Of a stretch of 64,000 bases of DNA, positions 9,159 through 17,821 are shown piece after piece (position 1 is the first letter of the stretch; each line of letters begins with the position of its first letter). A model generated the notes under the pieces. It saw only the letters and a list, made by a program, of their open reading frames with translations. It did no database searches and was not told the origin of the DNA. Source of the DNA: UBA7430 sp002478765 (lineage in GTDB: Bacteria > Bacteroidota > Bacteroidia > Flavobacteriales > UBA7430); contig CALSTU010000004.1 of the NCBI GenBank assembly GCA_943789355.1, positions 62,001 to 126,000 on the forward strand, written 5' to 3'. The position numbers were made by a program, and so were the translations under genes.

Positions 9159-9211
9159 ATCCTTCCTAATTAATGTGTTGAGTCATGGCTCAAATTAAAG
9201 CATTGTATGGG

Positions 9212-10642
9212 TTAAAAATTACTTTTACTCAATAAAAAATCAAACATCATTCGAACACCTGTTCCAGTTCCCCCTTTGAGTCTGTAATGATCATCTTGTA
9301 CGAGAAAAGCCGGACCAGCTATATCAAAGTGCATCCAAGGGTAATCAGTAAAATACTCTAAGAATTTCCCAGCAGTAATCTGGCCTGCCTCGGCTGGACC
9401 TAAATTTTTTAAATCTGCTATTTCCGATTTCAAAAGCTCCCCATACTCATCCCAGAATGGCATCATAGCCAATCGCTCGTAAGTTTTCATACCACTATCA
9501 AGCAACCTCTGCTGATCTTCTGAACTTGCCGAACCCATACCAACAATGCCATACTTTCCGATTGCCCTAACAGCTGCTCCGGTTAAAGTAGCAAAATCTA
9601 CAACCAACTCAGGATCATATCTCTTTGCATAAGTAAGAGCATCAGCCATAACCAAACGACCTTCGGCATCGGTATTTAAAACCTCTACAGAACTCCCGTC
9701 CATCATGTAAATAACATCTCCAGGAGCATAAGCGCTGAGTCCAGGCCGATTTTCAGTAGCAGGAATCAACCCTACCACGTGAACAGGGATCTTAGCCTCA
9801 GCCAAAGCATACATTACGCCTACTACAGTAGCCGCACCCCCCATATCGCATTTCATCATATCCATAGAATTTGATGTGGGCTTCAAACTCAATCCTCCGG
9901 TATCATAAACGATTCCCTTTCCTACAAGGACTATGGGCTTTGAATTCCTCGCTCCCTCCGGATTGTAGGTAAGCACATTAAACGTTGGTGGCTCAACCGC
10001 CCCCTTATTCACAGCAAGTAAACCGCCCATGTGAAGCGCCTCAATTTGTTTTTCATGAAGAACTTCAACATCAAACCCTACTGCATCCCCAAGTGTCATC
10101 ATGTCCTCTGAAAACTGTAGAGCTGTTAGGTAAGATAAAGGCTCATTTACAAAATCACGGGCGTGCATTGTCCCTGAAATTACTGCATTCATGTTTTGAA
10201 TCACTGTATCTTCAGCATCGACATGAATGAATTTGAGCGTGTTTTGTTTCGATTCAGAATCCGAAAAATACTTTAAAAACTGATAGTTCGCCAAAGCCAT
10301 TCCCTCTGCAATGTAGATTGATAAATTACATGTTGTTAAGTCGATAATCGATACACAAGCAATAGCACCATTGTTACATTTTACTGCGATTTTCGCACCT
10401 CTTTTTCTCGCATCTTCCAACAACGCAAACGGATCCAAACATGTGTCTAAACACTCCACAAAGACATACCTTGTGTACTGATTTACTTCAACGGAAGTCT
10501 TACCATCGTTCAGTTGACGCTTTATAAATTTCAATTCATTTGCACTCAAATCAAACTTAGACCAATCTGAATTTGGAGTTACCAAAAGAATTAAATCCCC
10601 CTTTGTAGAATACTCCTTAGCTTTATGGATAATGCTGTGCAT
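9212..10642 (-). CDS. Leucyl aminopeptidase family protein (M17)
   Basis: Zinc-dependent aminopeptidase that removes N-terminal residues from peptides in the cytoplasm. The M17 catalytic domain is intact, with GKGIVYDTGGLSLKP holding the catalytic Lys and a metal-binding Asp, DMGGAA, and the signature NTDAEGRLV. The open frame extends to 10711, but that would overlap the divergent mqnC start; the ATG at 10640-10642 (MHSIIHKAKEY, 476 residues) avoids this and suits the family. PepA is the best-known relative. Confidence 0.92.
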   Translation of the reverse strand: MHSIIHKAKEYSTKGDLILLVTPNSDWSKFDLSANELKFIKRQLNDGKTSVEVNQYTRYVFVECLDTCLDPFALLEDARKRGAKIAVKCNNGAIACVSIIDLTTCNLSIYIAEGMALANYQFLKYFSDSESKQNTLKFIHVDAEDTVIQNMNAVISGTMHARDFVNEPLSYLTALQFSEDMMTLGDAVGFDVEVLHEKQIEALHMGGLLAVNKGAVEPPTFNVLTYNPEGARNSKPIVLVGKGIVYDTGGLSLKPTSNSMDMMKCDMGGAATVVGVMYALAEAKIPVHVVGLIPATENRPGLSAYAPGDVIYMMDGSSVEVLNTDAEGRLVMADALTYAKRYDPELVVDFATLTGAAVRAIGKYGIVGMGSASSEDQQRLLDSGMKTYERLAMMPFWDEYGELLKSEIADLKNLGPAEAGQITAGKFLEYFTDYPWMHFDIAGPAFLVQDDHYRLKGGTGTGVRMMFDFLLSKSNF

Positions 10643-10650
10643 TTTTTCGT

Positions 10651-10658
10651 TAATTTTG
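10651..10658 (+). promoter_or_regulatory. -7 box of mqnC promoter
   Basis: TAATTTTG, exact TAnnTTTG match, 22 nt upstream of the mqnC ATG, in the short gap between the divergent aminopeptidase and mqnC. Confidence 0.55.
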
Positions 10659-10680
10659 TGTTGTAAAAATAGGTATTTTA

Positions 10681-11805
10681 ATGGAGACAGGGAAGCTATT
10701 AGATCGTGCATTAAGATTTGACAAACTGAGTGCTGAAGAAGGGTTATTCCTTTTTGAAAACGCTGCTACTACAGATTTAATATTTGTTGCAGACACTTTA
10801 AGAAAGAAACAAGTTCCGGGAAATAAAGTCACTTGGATTATTGATCGCAATGCAAATACGACCAACGTATGTATTGCCAATTGTAAATTCTGCAACTTCT
10901 TCAGAGTTCCAGGACACAAAGAAGCTTATACAACTACCATAGAAGAATATACCCTTAAGATCGAAGAGACCATTCGATATGGAGGAGAGCAACTTCTTCT
11001 CCAAGGGGGGCATCATCCGGGTTTAGGTCTGGACTTTTACTGTGATTTATTTCGAGAAATAAAAAAAAGATTCCCACACATCAAACTACATGCTCTCGGA
11101 CCCCCAGAAATTGCTCACATCAGTAAAATTGATCAACTGAGCCACCGAGAGGTTTTAAAACGTCTTATGGAGGCGGGCTTAGACAGCCTTCCGGGCGCAG
11201 GTGCAGAAATTCTCGACGATAGAGTTCGTCGAATGATCTCTAAAGGGAAATGCGGTGCACAAGAGTGGCTTGACGTGATGCGTGAAGCGCACAAACTTAA
11301 CCTAACCACCTCCGCTACGATGATGTTTGGTCATGTTGAAACCCTTTTGGAGCGCTTTGAGCATCTGGTTAAAATTAGAGAAGTGCAGTCTGAAAAACCA
11401 GACGATACAAATGGATTTCTCGCATTTATTCCGTGGCCCTTCCAGGACGACGGCACTCTGCTAAAACGTGTTCGAGGAGTTTCTAACAATGTAGATGCGG
11501 ATGAGTACATTCGCATGGTGGCTTTGTCAAGAATCATGCTACCAAACGTCAAAAACATCCAAGCTTCTTGGTTAACGGTTGGAAAAGATGTTGGGCAAAT
11601 GTGCCTCCATGCTGGAGCCAATGATTTCGGATCAATCATGATAGAAGAAAATGTAGTTTCTGCCGCTGGAGCACCTCACAGGTTTACCGCATCAAGCATG
11701 CAAGAAGCCATTCGAGAAGCGGGCTTTGAACCTCAACTAAGAAATCAACAATACGAGCACAGAGATCTACCAGAAGTCATGGAAGATCAGGTAATTAACT
11801 ACTAA
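10681..11805 (+). CDS. mqnC: Cyclic dehypoxanthinyl futalosine synthase (radical SAM)
   Basis: Radical SAM enzyme of the futalosine route to menaquinone; it cyclises dehypoxanthinyl futalosine. The 374 residues carry the CX3CX2C iron-sulfur motif at Cys64, Cys68 and Cys71 (NVCIANCKFC). They also carry the features I associate with MqnC rather than MqnE or CofH: LLQGGHHP, LDSLPGAGAEIL, TTSATMMFGHVET and FIPWPFQ. No other mqn gene is in the window. Fifteen nucleotides separate it from ribE, so the two are probably co-transcribed. Confidence 0.9.
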   Translation: METGKLLDRALRFDKLSAEEGLFLFENAATTDLIFVADTLRKKQVPGNKVTWIIDRNANTTNVCIANCKFCNFFRVPGHKEAYTTTIEEYTLKIEETIRYGGEQLLLQGGHHPGLGLDFYCDLFREIKKRFPHIKLHALGPPEIAHISKIDQLSHREVLKRLMEAGLDSLPGAGAEILDDRVRRMISKGKCGAQEWLDVMREAHKLNLTTSATMMFGHVETLLERFEHLVKIREVQSEKPDDTNGFLAFIPWPFQDDGTLLKRVRGVSNNVDADEYIRMVALSRIMLPNVKNIQASWLTVGKDVGQMCLHAGANDFGSIMIEENVVSAAGAPHRFTASSMQEAIREAGFEPQLRNQQYEHRDLPEVMEDQVINY

Positions 11806-11820
11806 AAAAAGTACGAAGTT

Positions 11821-12408
11821 ATGTTTACAGGGATTATTGAACAATTGGGTCATGTAAAAGAAATCACCTCTGAAGGGGGTAACATACACATTACAGTTCA
11901 AGCTTCCTTGACGTCAGAACTTAAAATAGATCAAAGTGTTGCTCACAATGGTGTATGCCTCACCGTTGTATCTATTGATGGAAATAACTACACAGTAACC
12001 GCTATACAAGAAACCCTTGAAAAGACAAATCTCTGCGATTTAGAAGTAGGAACTGTCCTTAATTTAGAACGCTGCATGAAATTGAGTGATCGACTTGACG
12101 GTCATATCGTCCAAGGACACGTGGACACTACAGCTGTTTGCTCAAAAATAGTGACCGAAGACGGCTCTTGGGTTTTTCACTTCTCTTATGAAAAAAAATC
12201 TCCGTCGGAAATTACCGTAGAAAAAGGTTCGATATGCGTAAACGGTACGAGCCTGACTGTCGTAAACTCAAAAGAAAACACTTTCTCGGTATGCATCATA
12301 CCTTACACATATGAAAACACCTGTTTCAAAAATCTAAATGAAGGGGATCGAGTTAACTTGGAGTTTGACATCATTGGAAAATACATCGCCAGTTTAATAC
12401 CTCAATAA
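11821..12408 (+). CDS. ribE: Riboflavin synthase, alpha subunit
   Basis: Dismutates two 6,7-dimethyl-8-ribityllumazine molecules to riboflavin. The 195-residue protein is a tandem of two lumazine-binding barrels, the first starting MFTGIIEQLG and the second after GHIVQGHVDTTA near residue 97, as usual. NGVCLTV and NGTSLTV are the paired repeat motifs. It follows mqnC by 15 nt. No FMN riboswitch is visible upstream. Confidence 0.95.
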   Translation: MFTGIIEQLGHVKEITSEGGNIHITVQASLTSELKIDQSVAHNGVCLTVVSIDGNNYTVTAIQETLEKTNLCDLEVGTVLNLERCMKLSDRLDGHIVQGHVDTTAVCSKIVTEDGSWVFHFSYEKKSPSEITVEKGSICVNGTSLTVVNSKENTFSVCIIPYTYENTCFKNLNEGDRVNLEFDIIGKYIASLIPQ

Positions 12409-12421
12409 CATCAGAGGTTGA

Positions 12422-13672
12422 CTACTGGCCGGAACGTATTGCTTCAACAGGGTCTAATCGAGCTGCTGAATATGCGGGAATCGCTCCTGAAACAAGTCCA
12501 ATAAAAATAGAAACAAAAAAGCCCATTAGGACATTTTGCAGGGACAATACAAGCTCGAATTCTAGTGATGCATTTGCGATTAAAGTTCCAAAGTAGACAA
12601 GCAACAGTCCAACAAAACCTCCAATTACGCTCAACAAAACTGCTTCAAACAAAAACTGCATCAAAATAAATTGATTGCGAGCACCTAAGGATTTCTGAAC
12701 CCCTATAATCGCAGTCCGTTCCTTAACGGATACAAACATAATATTTGCAATACCAAACCCACCAACCAACAAAGAGAACCCGCCTATGATAAGTCCGGCT
12801 AGATCGACAATACGAAAAAGGCTGTCTATGCCCTGGGAGAGCATACTCGTTTCATTCAAAGCAAAATTATCATCAGCTTTAGGAGGCAATCTTCTGATGG
12901 ATCGCATCACTCTAACAAGATCTTCTTTCAATTGATTGTTTGAGACACCCGCTTGTGCTTTAACCGAAAATTGTGGGTTTGTTGTTACATTATTTATGCG
13001 CACAAAGCCCCGAGCAAACTGAACTGGAATGACAATGTTGTTGTCATCGCTATTACCAATCAAATTGTCCCCAACCTTAGAGAAAACGCCAACAACCAAA
13101 ACTTTTTGTCCCATGAATTTGATCTCTTCACCAATTGGATTCCTAGATTCAAACAACTTTTCCGCGATATTAGCTCCAATAACAGACACGGGCTTACCCG
13201 TGTTGGATTCTAAAGCCGTAAAATAACGACCTTTTGATAAATCAAAGTCGTACACATCTTGATAAGCATGTGACACAGCAACAAGGCCAACCCCTTCCAG
13301 ATCGTTACTCCCATATTTAACCGATTTATTAGAAACTTTAGCAACAAAAGTTATCGCTTCAGCCAACTCCAAACGACTTTCTAAAGCAGGCAATTCAGAC
13401 AGCACCGGAAGGGGTCTTTGGTAATATTTCCACCAAGGGTAATTTTGCCCAGAGGCCCAGGGCCACTTCATCACAAATACCACATTATCGCCCAATGAGT
13501 CCAAACTATTTCTGATATTTCGCTCCAAAGAATCGACCAAAGCAAAAACAGAAATGATTGCAAAAACTCCCACACTCACTCCCAATAGGGATAAAAAGGC
13601 TCGCAATTTATTCCCAAACAGTGCTTGAATGGCAAACCGTAAACTTTCTTTAAATATTTTAAATATACTCAT
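12422..13672 (-). CDS. ABC transporter permease, MacB/FtsX type
   Basis: Membrane subunit of a MacB-like ABC exporter. About 416 residues: an N-terminal transmembrane segment (FLSLLGVSVGVFAIISVFAL), a large MacB_PCD periplasmic domain and three C-terminal segments of the FtsX domain (LAGLIIGGFSLLVGGFGIANI and two more), ending PAYSAARLDPVEAIR, the typical coupling end. The frame opens upstream to 13777, but the ATG at 13670-13672 (MSIFKIFKESLRFA) fits the family start. No ATPase or adaptor gene is adjacent, so its cargo is unknown. It converges on ribE with 13 nt between. Confidence 0.88.
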   Translation of the reverse strand: MSIFKIFKESLRFAIQALFGNKLRAFLSLLGVSVGVFAIISVFALVDSLERNIRNSLDSLGDNVVFVMKWPWASGQNYPWWKYYQRPLPVLSELPALESRLELAEAITFVAKVSNKSVKYGSNDLEGVGLVAVSHAYQDVYDFDLSKGRYFTALESNTGKPVSVIGANIAEKLFESRNPIGEEIKFMGQKVLVVGVFSKVGDNLIGNSDDNNIVIPVQFARGFVRINNVTTNPQFSVKAQAGVSNNQLKEDLVRVMRSIRRLPPKADDNFALNETSMLSQGIDSLFRIVDLAGLIIGGFSLLVGGFGIANIMFVSVKERTAIIGVQKSLGARNQFILMQFLFEAVLLSVIGGFVGLLLVYFGTLIANASLEFELVLSLQNVLMGFFVSIFIGLVSGAIPAYSAARLDPVEAIRSGQ

Positions 13673-13841
13673 CAATATAAATCTCTTGTAAATATAAAGA
13701 TTCTGACCCAGAATAACCTTCTTAAAGGCTATAATCAAAACTTTAGCTGTGAAGATCTCAAGTATGTAGAGCTTCACATAAATTGTGGAAATAAATTTAA
13801 AATTTGAGTCTCTATTAACGATATTATTTAAAGTGAATTTT

Positions 13842-13849
13842 TACTTTTG
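13842..13849 (+). promoter_or_regulatory. -7 box of purH promoter
   Basis: TACTTTTG, exact TAnnTTTG match, 31 nt before the purH TTG start. The rest of the 208-nt divergent region is A+T-rich without further supported features. Confidence 0.55.
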
Positions 13850-13880
13850 CTAAAGTATTAAGCATCTCAAAATTAAAGCT

Positions 13881-15395
13881 TTGAAAAAAATTCAAAACGC
13901 CCTTATCTCGGTTTACCATAAAGACCGACTAGAACCGATAATTAAAGAGTTAAATCGCTTAGATGTAACTATTTACTCGACCGGTGGAACACAAAAATTT
14001 ATTGAAGACGCGGGTGTCCCTGTTGTGCCTGTTGAAAACTTAACGAGTTTTCCATCGATCCTTGGTGGTCGAGTTAAAACCCTTCACCCTAATGTTTTTG
14101 GAGGGATTTTAGCACGAAGACATGAATCTGGAGATCTAGAACAACTAAGACAATACAAGATCCCTGAAATTGATCTAATTATTGTCGATTTATATCCTTT
14201 TGAAGATACGGTTGCTTCGGGTGCAGAAGAACAAGATATTATCGAAAAAATAGACATTGGAGGGATTTCTTTAATTCGTGCCGCTGCAAAGAATTTCAGA
14301 GACACACTTATCGTCCCGTCACGAGAAGAGTATTTAGAAACCCTTGAAATCTTGAAATCGCAAGAAGGGGCAACATCATTAGAGCAAAGAAAAGCTTTTG
14401 CAAGTAAAGCCTTCAACATCTCTTCACATTATGATACCGCCATCTTCAATTATTTCAACGACGGCTCTATTACTACCTTAAAGCAGAGCATTCAAGAATC
14501 TAAAAAACTTCGCTACGGGGAAAACCCGCATCAAGAAGGCACCTTTTACGGTAAACTTGACGACATGTTTGACCAACTTAATGGGAAAGAATTGTCCTAC
14601 AACAATTTACTAGATGTAGATGCTGCTGTAAACCTAATGTCTGAATTCAAAGACACAACGTTTGCCATTCTAAAGCATAACAATGCATGCGGTCTTGCAT
14701 CACGAGAAAATTTAATTGAGGCATGGAAAGACGCACTTGCGGCAGATCCTGTTTCAGCTTTTGGTGGGGTGTTGATAACTAATAAAAAAGTTAACACTGA
14801 AACCGCCGAAGAAATTCATAAATTGTTCTTCGAAGTGATTATCGCTCCGGCTTACGATGAGGCTGCTTTAGAATTACTGAAAACAAAGAAAAATCGCGTC
14901 GTTCTTGTACAAAAAGAAGTGAAATTGCCGAGCAAAACAGTTCGTACGATATTAAACGGTGTCCTGGAGCAAAACAAAGATTCGAAAATAGATGCCCCAA
15001 CTGACATGAAAGATGTCTGTAAGGTATTGGCTACCGAAGAACAAAAAATTGATTTAGCCTTTGCTTCCAAGCTTTGTAAAAACACCAAATCAAACACCAT
15101 TATTTTTGCTAAGAACAAGCAATTATTTTCAAGTGGTGTAGGACAAACATCTCGGGTAGATGCACTAAAACAAGCGATTGTTAAAGCAAAAGCCTTTGGA
15201 TTTGATCTTGATGGATCTGTAATGGCATCTGATGCATTTTTCCCGTTCCCTGATTGTGTAGAACTGGCAAATAATGAAGGCATCAAAGCTGTGATTCAAC
15301 CTGGAGGCTCTATCAAAGATCAATTGTCTATTGATTATTGTAACGATCACAACATGGCAATGGTGTTCACTGGCACAAGACACTTTAAACATTAA
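13881..15395 (+). CDS. purH: Bifunctional AICAR formyltransferase / IMP cyclohydrolase
   Basis: Catalyses the last two steps of IMP synthesis. The N-terminal MGS-like IMP cyclohydrolase domain starts KKIQNALISVYHK and includes GGRVKTLHPNVFGGIL; the larger AICAR transformylase domain includes LRYGENPHQEG, LKHNNACG and the C-terminal PGGSIKDQ. The 504 residues are close to the family norm. The start codon is TTG, with no ATG nearby and a well-placed upstream promoter box. It is followed by a weak GACAC/GTGTC hairpin at 15413-15431 before mreB. Confidence 0.96.
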   Translation: MKKIQNALISVYHKDRLEPIIKELNRLDVTIYSTGGTQKFIEDAGVPVVPVENLTSFPSILGGRVKTLHPNVFGGILARRHESGDLEQLRQYKIPEIDLIIVDLYPFEDTVASGAEEQDIIEKIDIGGISLIRAAAKNFRDTLIVPSREEYLETLEILKSQEGATSLEQRKAFASKAFNISSHYDTAIFNYFNDGSITTLKQSIQESKKLRYGENPHQEGTFYGKLDDMFDQLNGKELSYNNLLDVDAAVNLMSEFKDTTFAILKHNNACGLASRENLIEAWKDALAADPVSAFGGVLITNKKVNTETAEEIHKLFFEVIIAPAYDEAALELLKTKKNRVVLVQKEVKLPSKTVRTILNGVLEQNKDSKIDAPTDMKDVCKVLATEEQKIDLAFASKLCKNTKSNTIIFAKNKQLFSSGVGQTSRVDALKQAIVKAKAFGFDLDGSVMASDAFFPFPDCVELANNEGIKAVIQPGGSIKDQLSIDYCNDHNMAMVFTGTRHFKH

Positions 15396-15470
15396 AATAG
15401 ACGTTTCCCAACCGACACGAATAAAAGTGTCTTGTTGCAAACTTTACTAATACATTAAACCTAAGAGCTC

Positions 15471-16496
15471 ATGGGACTGTTAGACTTCATGACACAAGAC
15501 ATTGCCATTGATTTGGGAACTGCAAACACACTGATCATACACAATGATAAAGTTGTTGTTGATCAGCCGTCTATTGTTGCTATAGATCGTAAATCTGAAA
15601 AGGTTATTGCGGTTGGAAAGAGAGCGCAACAAATGCATGGCAAGTCTCACAAAGGAATCAAAACCATTAGACCGCTTAAAGATGGTGTAATTGCAGACTT
15701 TGGTGCATCTGAACAAATGATCAGAGAGTTGGTTCGAACGATACCAAACCTTCGAAATAAGTTCTTCTCTCCATCGCTCAGAATGGTTATTTGTATACCC
15801 TCTGGAATCACTCAAGTAGAAGAACGAGCTGTAAAAGACTCTGCTGAGCAAATTGGGGCAAAAGAAGTGTACTTAATTCACGAACCAATGGCGGCGGCTA
15901 TTGGTATTGGTATTGATGTTCTGGAACCAAAAGGCAACATGATTATTGACATAGGTGGAGGGACTACCGAAATCGCTGTTCTTGCCTTAGGGGGGATTGT
16001 CTGTGACAAATCAATTAAAGTTGCCGGTGATGTCTTTACAAGCGACATCGTTTACTACATGAGAACCCAACATAACTTGTACGTAGGTGAACGAACGGCT
16101 GAAAAAATCAAAATCCATGTAGGATCTGCCACAGAAGAACTCGATAACCCTCCTGAGGACTATCCGGTTCAAGGTCGTGATTTGATGACTGGTAAACCAA
16201 AACAGATTACAGTTTCGAGTGGAGAGATTGCGAAAGCGCTCAACAAGTCAATCATTCAAGTTGAAGATGCAGTAATGCAGGCTCTAGCAATGACACCTCC
16301 TGAACTCGCTGCCGACATATACAATACAGGGATTTATCTTGCTGGTGGTGGATCGATGCTCAGAGGTTTAGATAATCGAATTTCTAAAAAAACAGAACTT
16401 CCCGTTTATGTTGCTGAAGACCCTTTAAGAGCAGTTGTAAGAGGAACTGGTATTGCACTCAAAAATGTAGAATCATTCAGCTTCTTAATGAAGTAG
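15471..16496 (+). CDS. mreB: Rod shape-determining protein MreB
   Basis: Actin-like filament protein that organises the lateral-wall elongation machinery at the inner membrane. The 341 residues carry DIAIDLGTANTLI (phosphate 1), IIDIGGGTTEIAV (phosphate 2) and AGGGSMLRGLD (adenosine motif). It heads mreB-mreC-mreD-pbp2-rodA, with 15 nt to mreC. No exact TAnnTTTG box is visible in the 75 nt before it, and only a weak 5-bp hairpin separates it from purH, so read-through is possible. Confidence 0.97.
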   Translation: MGLLDFMTQDIAIDLGTANTLIIHNDKVVVDQPSIVAIDRKSEKVIAVGKRAQQMHGKSHKGIKTIRPLKDGVIADFGASEQMIRELVRTIPNLRNKFFSPSLRMVICIPSGITQVEERAVKDSAEQIGAKEVYLIHEPMAAAIGIGIDVLEPKGNMIIDIGGGTTEIAVLALGGIVCDKSIKVAGDVFTSDIVYYMRTQHNLYVGERTAEKIKIHVGSATEELDNPPEDYPVQGRDLMTGKPKQITVSSGEIAKALNKSIIQVEDAVMQALAMTPPELAADIYNTGIYLAGGGSMLRGLDNRISKKTELPVYVAEDPLRAVVRGTGIALKNVESFSFLMK

Positions 16497-16511
16497 AATT
16501 TACGACATCTC

Positions 16512-17321
16512 ATGCGCAACTTATTTGCATTTCTCTACAAGCATCACGTCTTTTTGGTGTTTATTCTACTAGAGATTACTGCTATTGGAACATTGATTCA
16601 AAGCCATCACTATCAAGGTTCTCAATTTGCTAGTTCTGCAAGGTTGTGGTCTGGGACTTTACTGGAGCATTTTGAAAATTCTATCGACTACTTTACGCTT
16701 AAAAAAGTAAACCAATTACTGGTTGAAGAAAATGCTCAATTGAGAACCAAATCAGTCCCTGCAAATAAACCCAACAAAATTAACCCAGCAGACATCTACC
16801 AATATACATCTGCCAAGGTCATAAAAAACTCTTACAACAAACGAAACAACTATTTAACGCTCAATAAGGGCAGTTTACATGGGCTTGAAAAGGGAATGGG
16901 AGTCTGTGTCAATAAAGGTGTCGTAGGAATTATTCGAGATGTTTCAACGCACTATGCCACTGTAATGAGTTTGTTAAACAAACACAGTGTAATAAGTACA
17001 CGATTTACAAAGTCAAATCATTTTGGCGAAATTGTTTGGGATGGTAAATCACATCGGTTTGCACAATTGAGATCAATTGAAAAATACGTAAATGTGTCTG
17101 TTGGAGACACCTTAATTACCAACAGCTTTTCTAGCATTTTCCCTGAAGGAATTCTACTAGGAACTGTTCATAGATTTGAAAGAGATGATACCGAAAACTT
17201 TTACAAAATAGAAGTTGACTTAAGTGTGGATTACAGCAGACTAGACTACGTATACATCATCAAAAATCCCTTGACTAATGAACGGTTAGAATTGGAATCT
17301 AAACTCACACAAAATGAGTAA
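16512..17321 (+). CDS. mreC: Rod shape-determining protein MreC
   Basis: Bitopic periplasmic scaffold that activates PBP2-RodA. The 269 residues show a short cytoplasmic N-terminus, one membrane segment (HVFLVFILLEITAIGTLI), a helical region likely to form a coiled coil (about residues 55-85, LKKVNQLLVEENAQLR) and the beta-barrel MreC domain with the YLTLNKGSLHGLEKGMGV segment. It overlaps mreD by 8 nt. Confidence 0.93.
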   Translation: MRNLFAFLYKHHVFLVFILLEITAIGTLIQSHHYQGSQFASSARLWSGTLLEHFENSIDYFTLKKVNQLLVEENAQLRTKSVPANKPNKINPADIYQYTSAKVIKNSYNKRNNYLTLNKGSLHGLEKGMGVCVNKGVVGIIRDVSTHYATVMSLLNKHSVISTRFTKSNHFGEIVWDGKSHRFAQLRSIEKYVNVSVGDTLITNSFSSIFPEGILLGTVHRFERDDTENFYKIEVDLSVDYSRLDYVYIIKNPLTNERLELESKLTQNE

Positions 17322-17820
17322 AACACTCCTTCACATAAAGCGGTTTTTCATTCTAACGACCTTACAAATTACCGTATTGAATAACATACAAATTAGTGGG
17401 TATTTAAATCCCTATATCTACATCCTTTTCATCATGCTTCTCCCTCCAAAGATACCTAAGACTTTAGTATTAAGCTTCGCTTTTATACTAGGCTTTACCA
17501 TCGATGTCTTCGAAAATAGTTACGGGATTCATGCAGCTGCATCGGTTTTATTAGCCTATGCAAGACCTACGGTATTATCCTTAGTTTCTGTAAAGGGTGG
17601 AGAAGATTTAGAAACTATTGGAATCAAGCAATTACGGTTTGGAAGATTCTTTACATATTCTGGGATTTTATGCTTACTACATCACTTTACTCTTTTTTAT
17701 CTAGAAGCCTTTCGCCTCAATGAATTTATGGACACTTTTGGACGGGCAATACTGAGTACAATCATCAGCATGCTCATCATACTTATGATTGAATCCGTTC
17801 GTTCAAATTCGAACAAATAA
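17314..17820 (+). CDS. mreD: Rod shape-determining protein MreD
   Basis: Small polytopic inner-membrane partner of MreC. The 168 residues contain about five hydrophobic segments, including YIYILFIMLLPP and LVLSFAFILGFTIDVF, with the GIHAAASVLLAY region seen in Bacteroidota MreD. The sequence is divergent, as is normal for this family, so the assignment leans on position between mreC and pbp2. It overlaps mreC by 8 nt and ends one base before the pbp2 start. Confidence 0.85.
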   Translation: MSKTLLHIKRFFILTTLQITVLNNIQISGYLNPYIYILFIMLLPPKIPKTLVLSFAFILGFTIDVFENSYGIHAAASVLLAYARPTVLSLVSVKGGEDLETIGIKQLRFGRFFTYSGILCLLHHFTLFYLEAFRLNEFMDTFGRAILSTIISMLIILMIESVRSNSNK

Positions 17821-17821
17821 G

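Noticed and set aside
13748..13778. 7-bp inverted repeat upstream of the ABC permease
   Set aside because: Long loop, no T-run and no link to a promoter; within what chance would give in A+T-rich DNA.
14852..15286. 144-residue open frame on the minus strand inside purH
   Set aside because: It lies wholly within the conserved AICAR transformylase domain of purH and has no family features, so it is an antisense shadow frame.
15413..15431. Terminator between purH and mreB
   Set aside because: The GACAC/GTGTC stem is only 5 bp with no proper T-run, too weak to list as a terminator.
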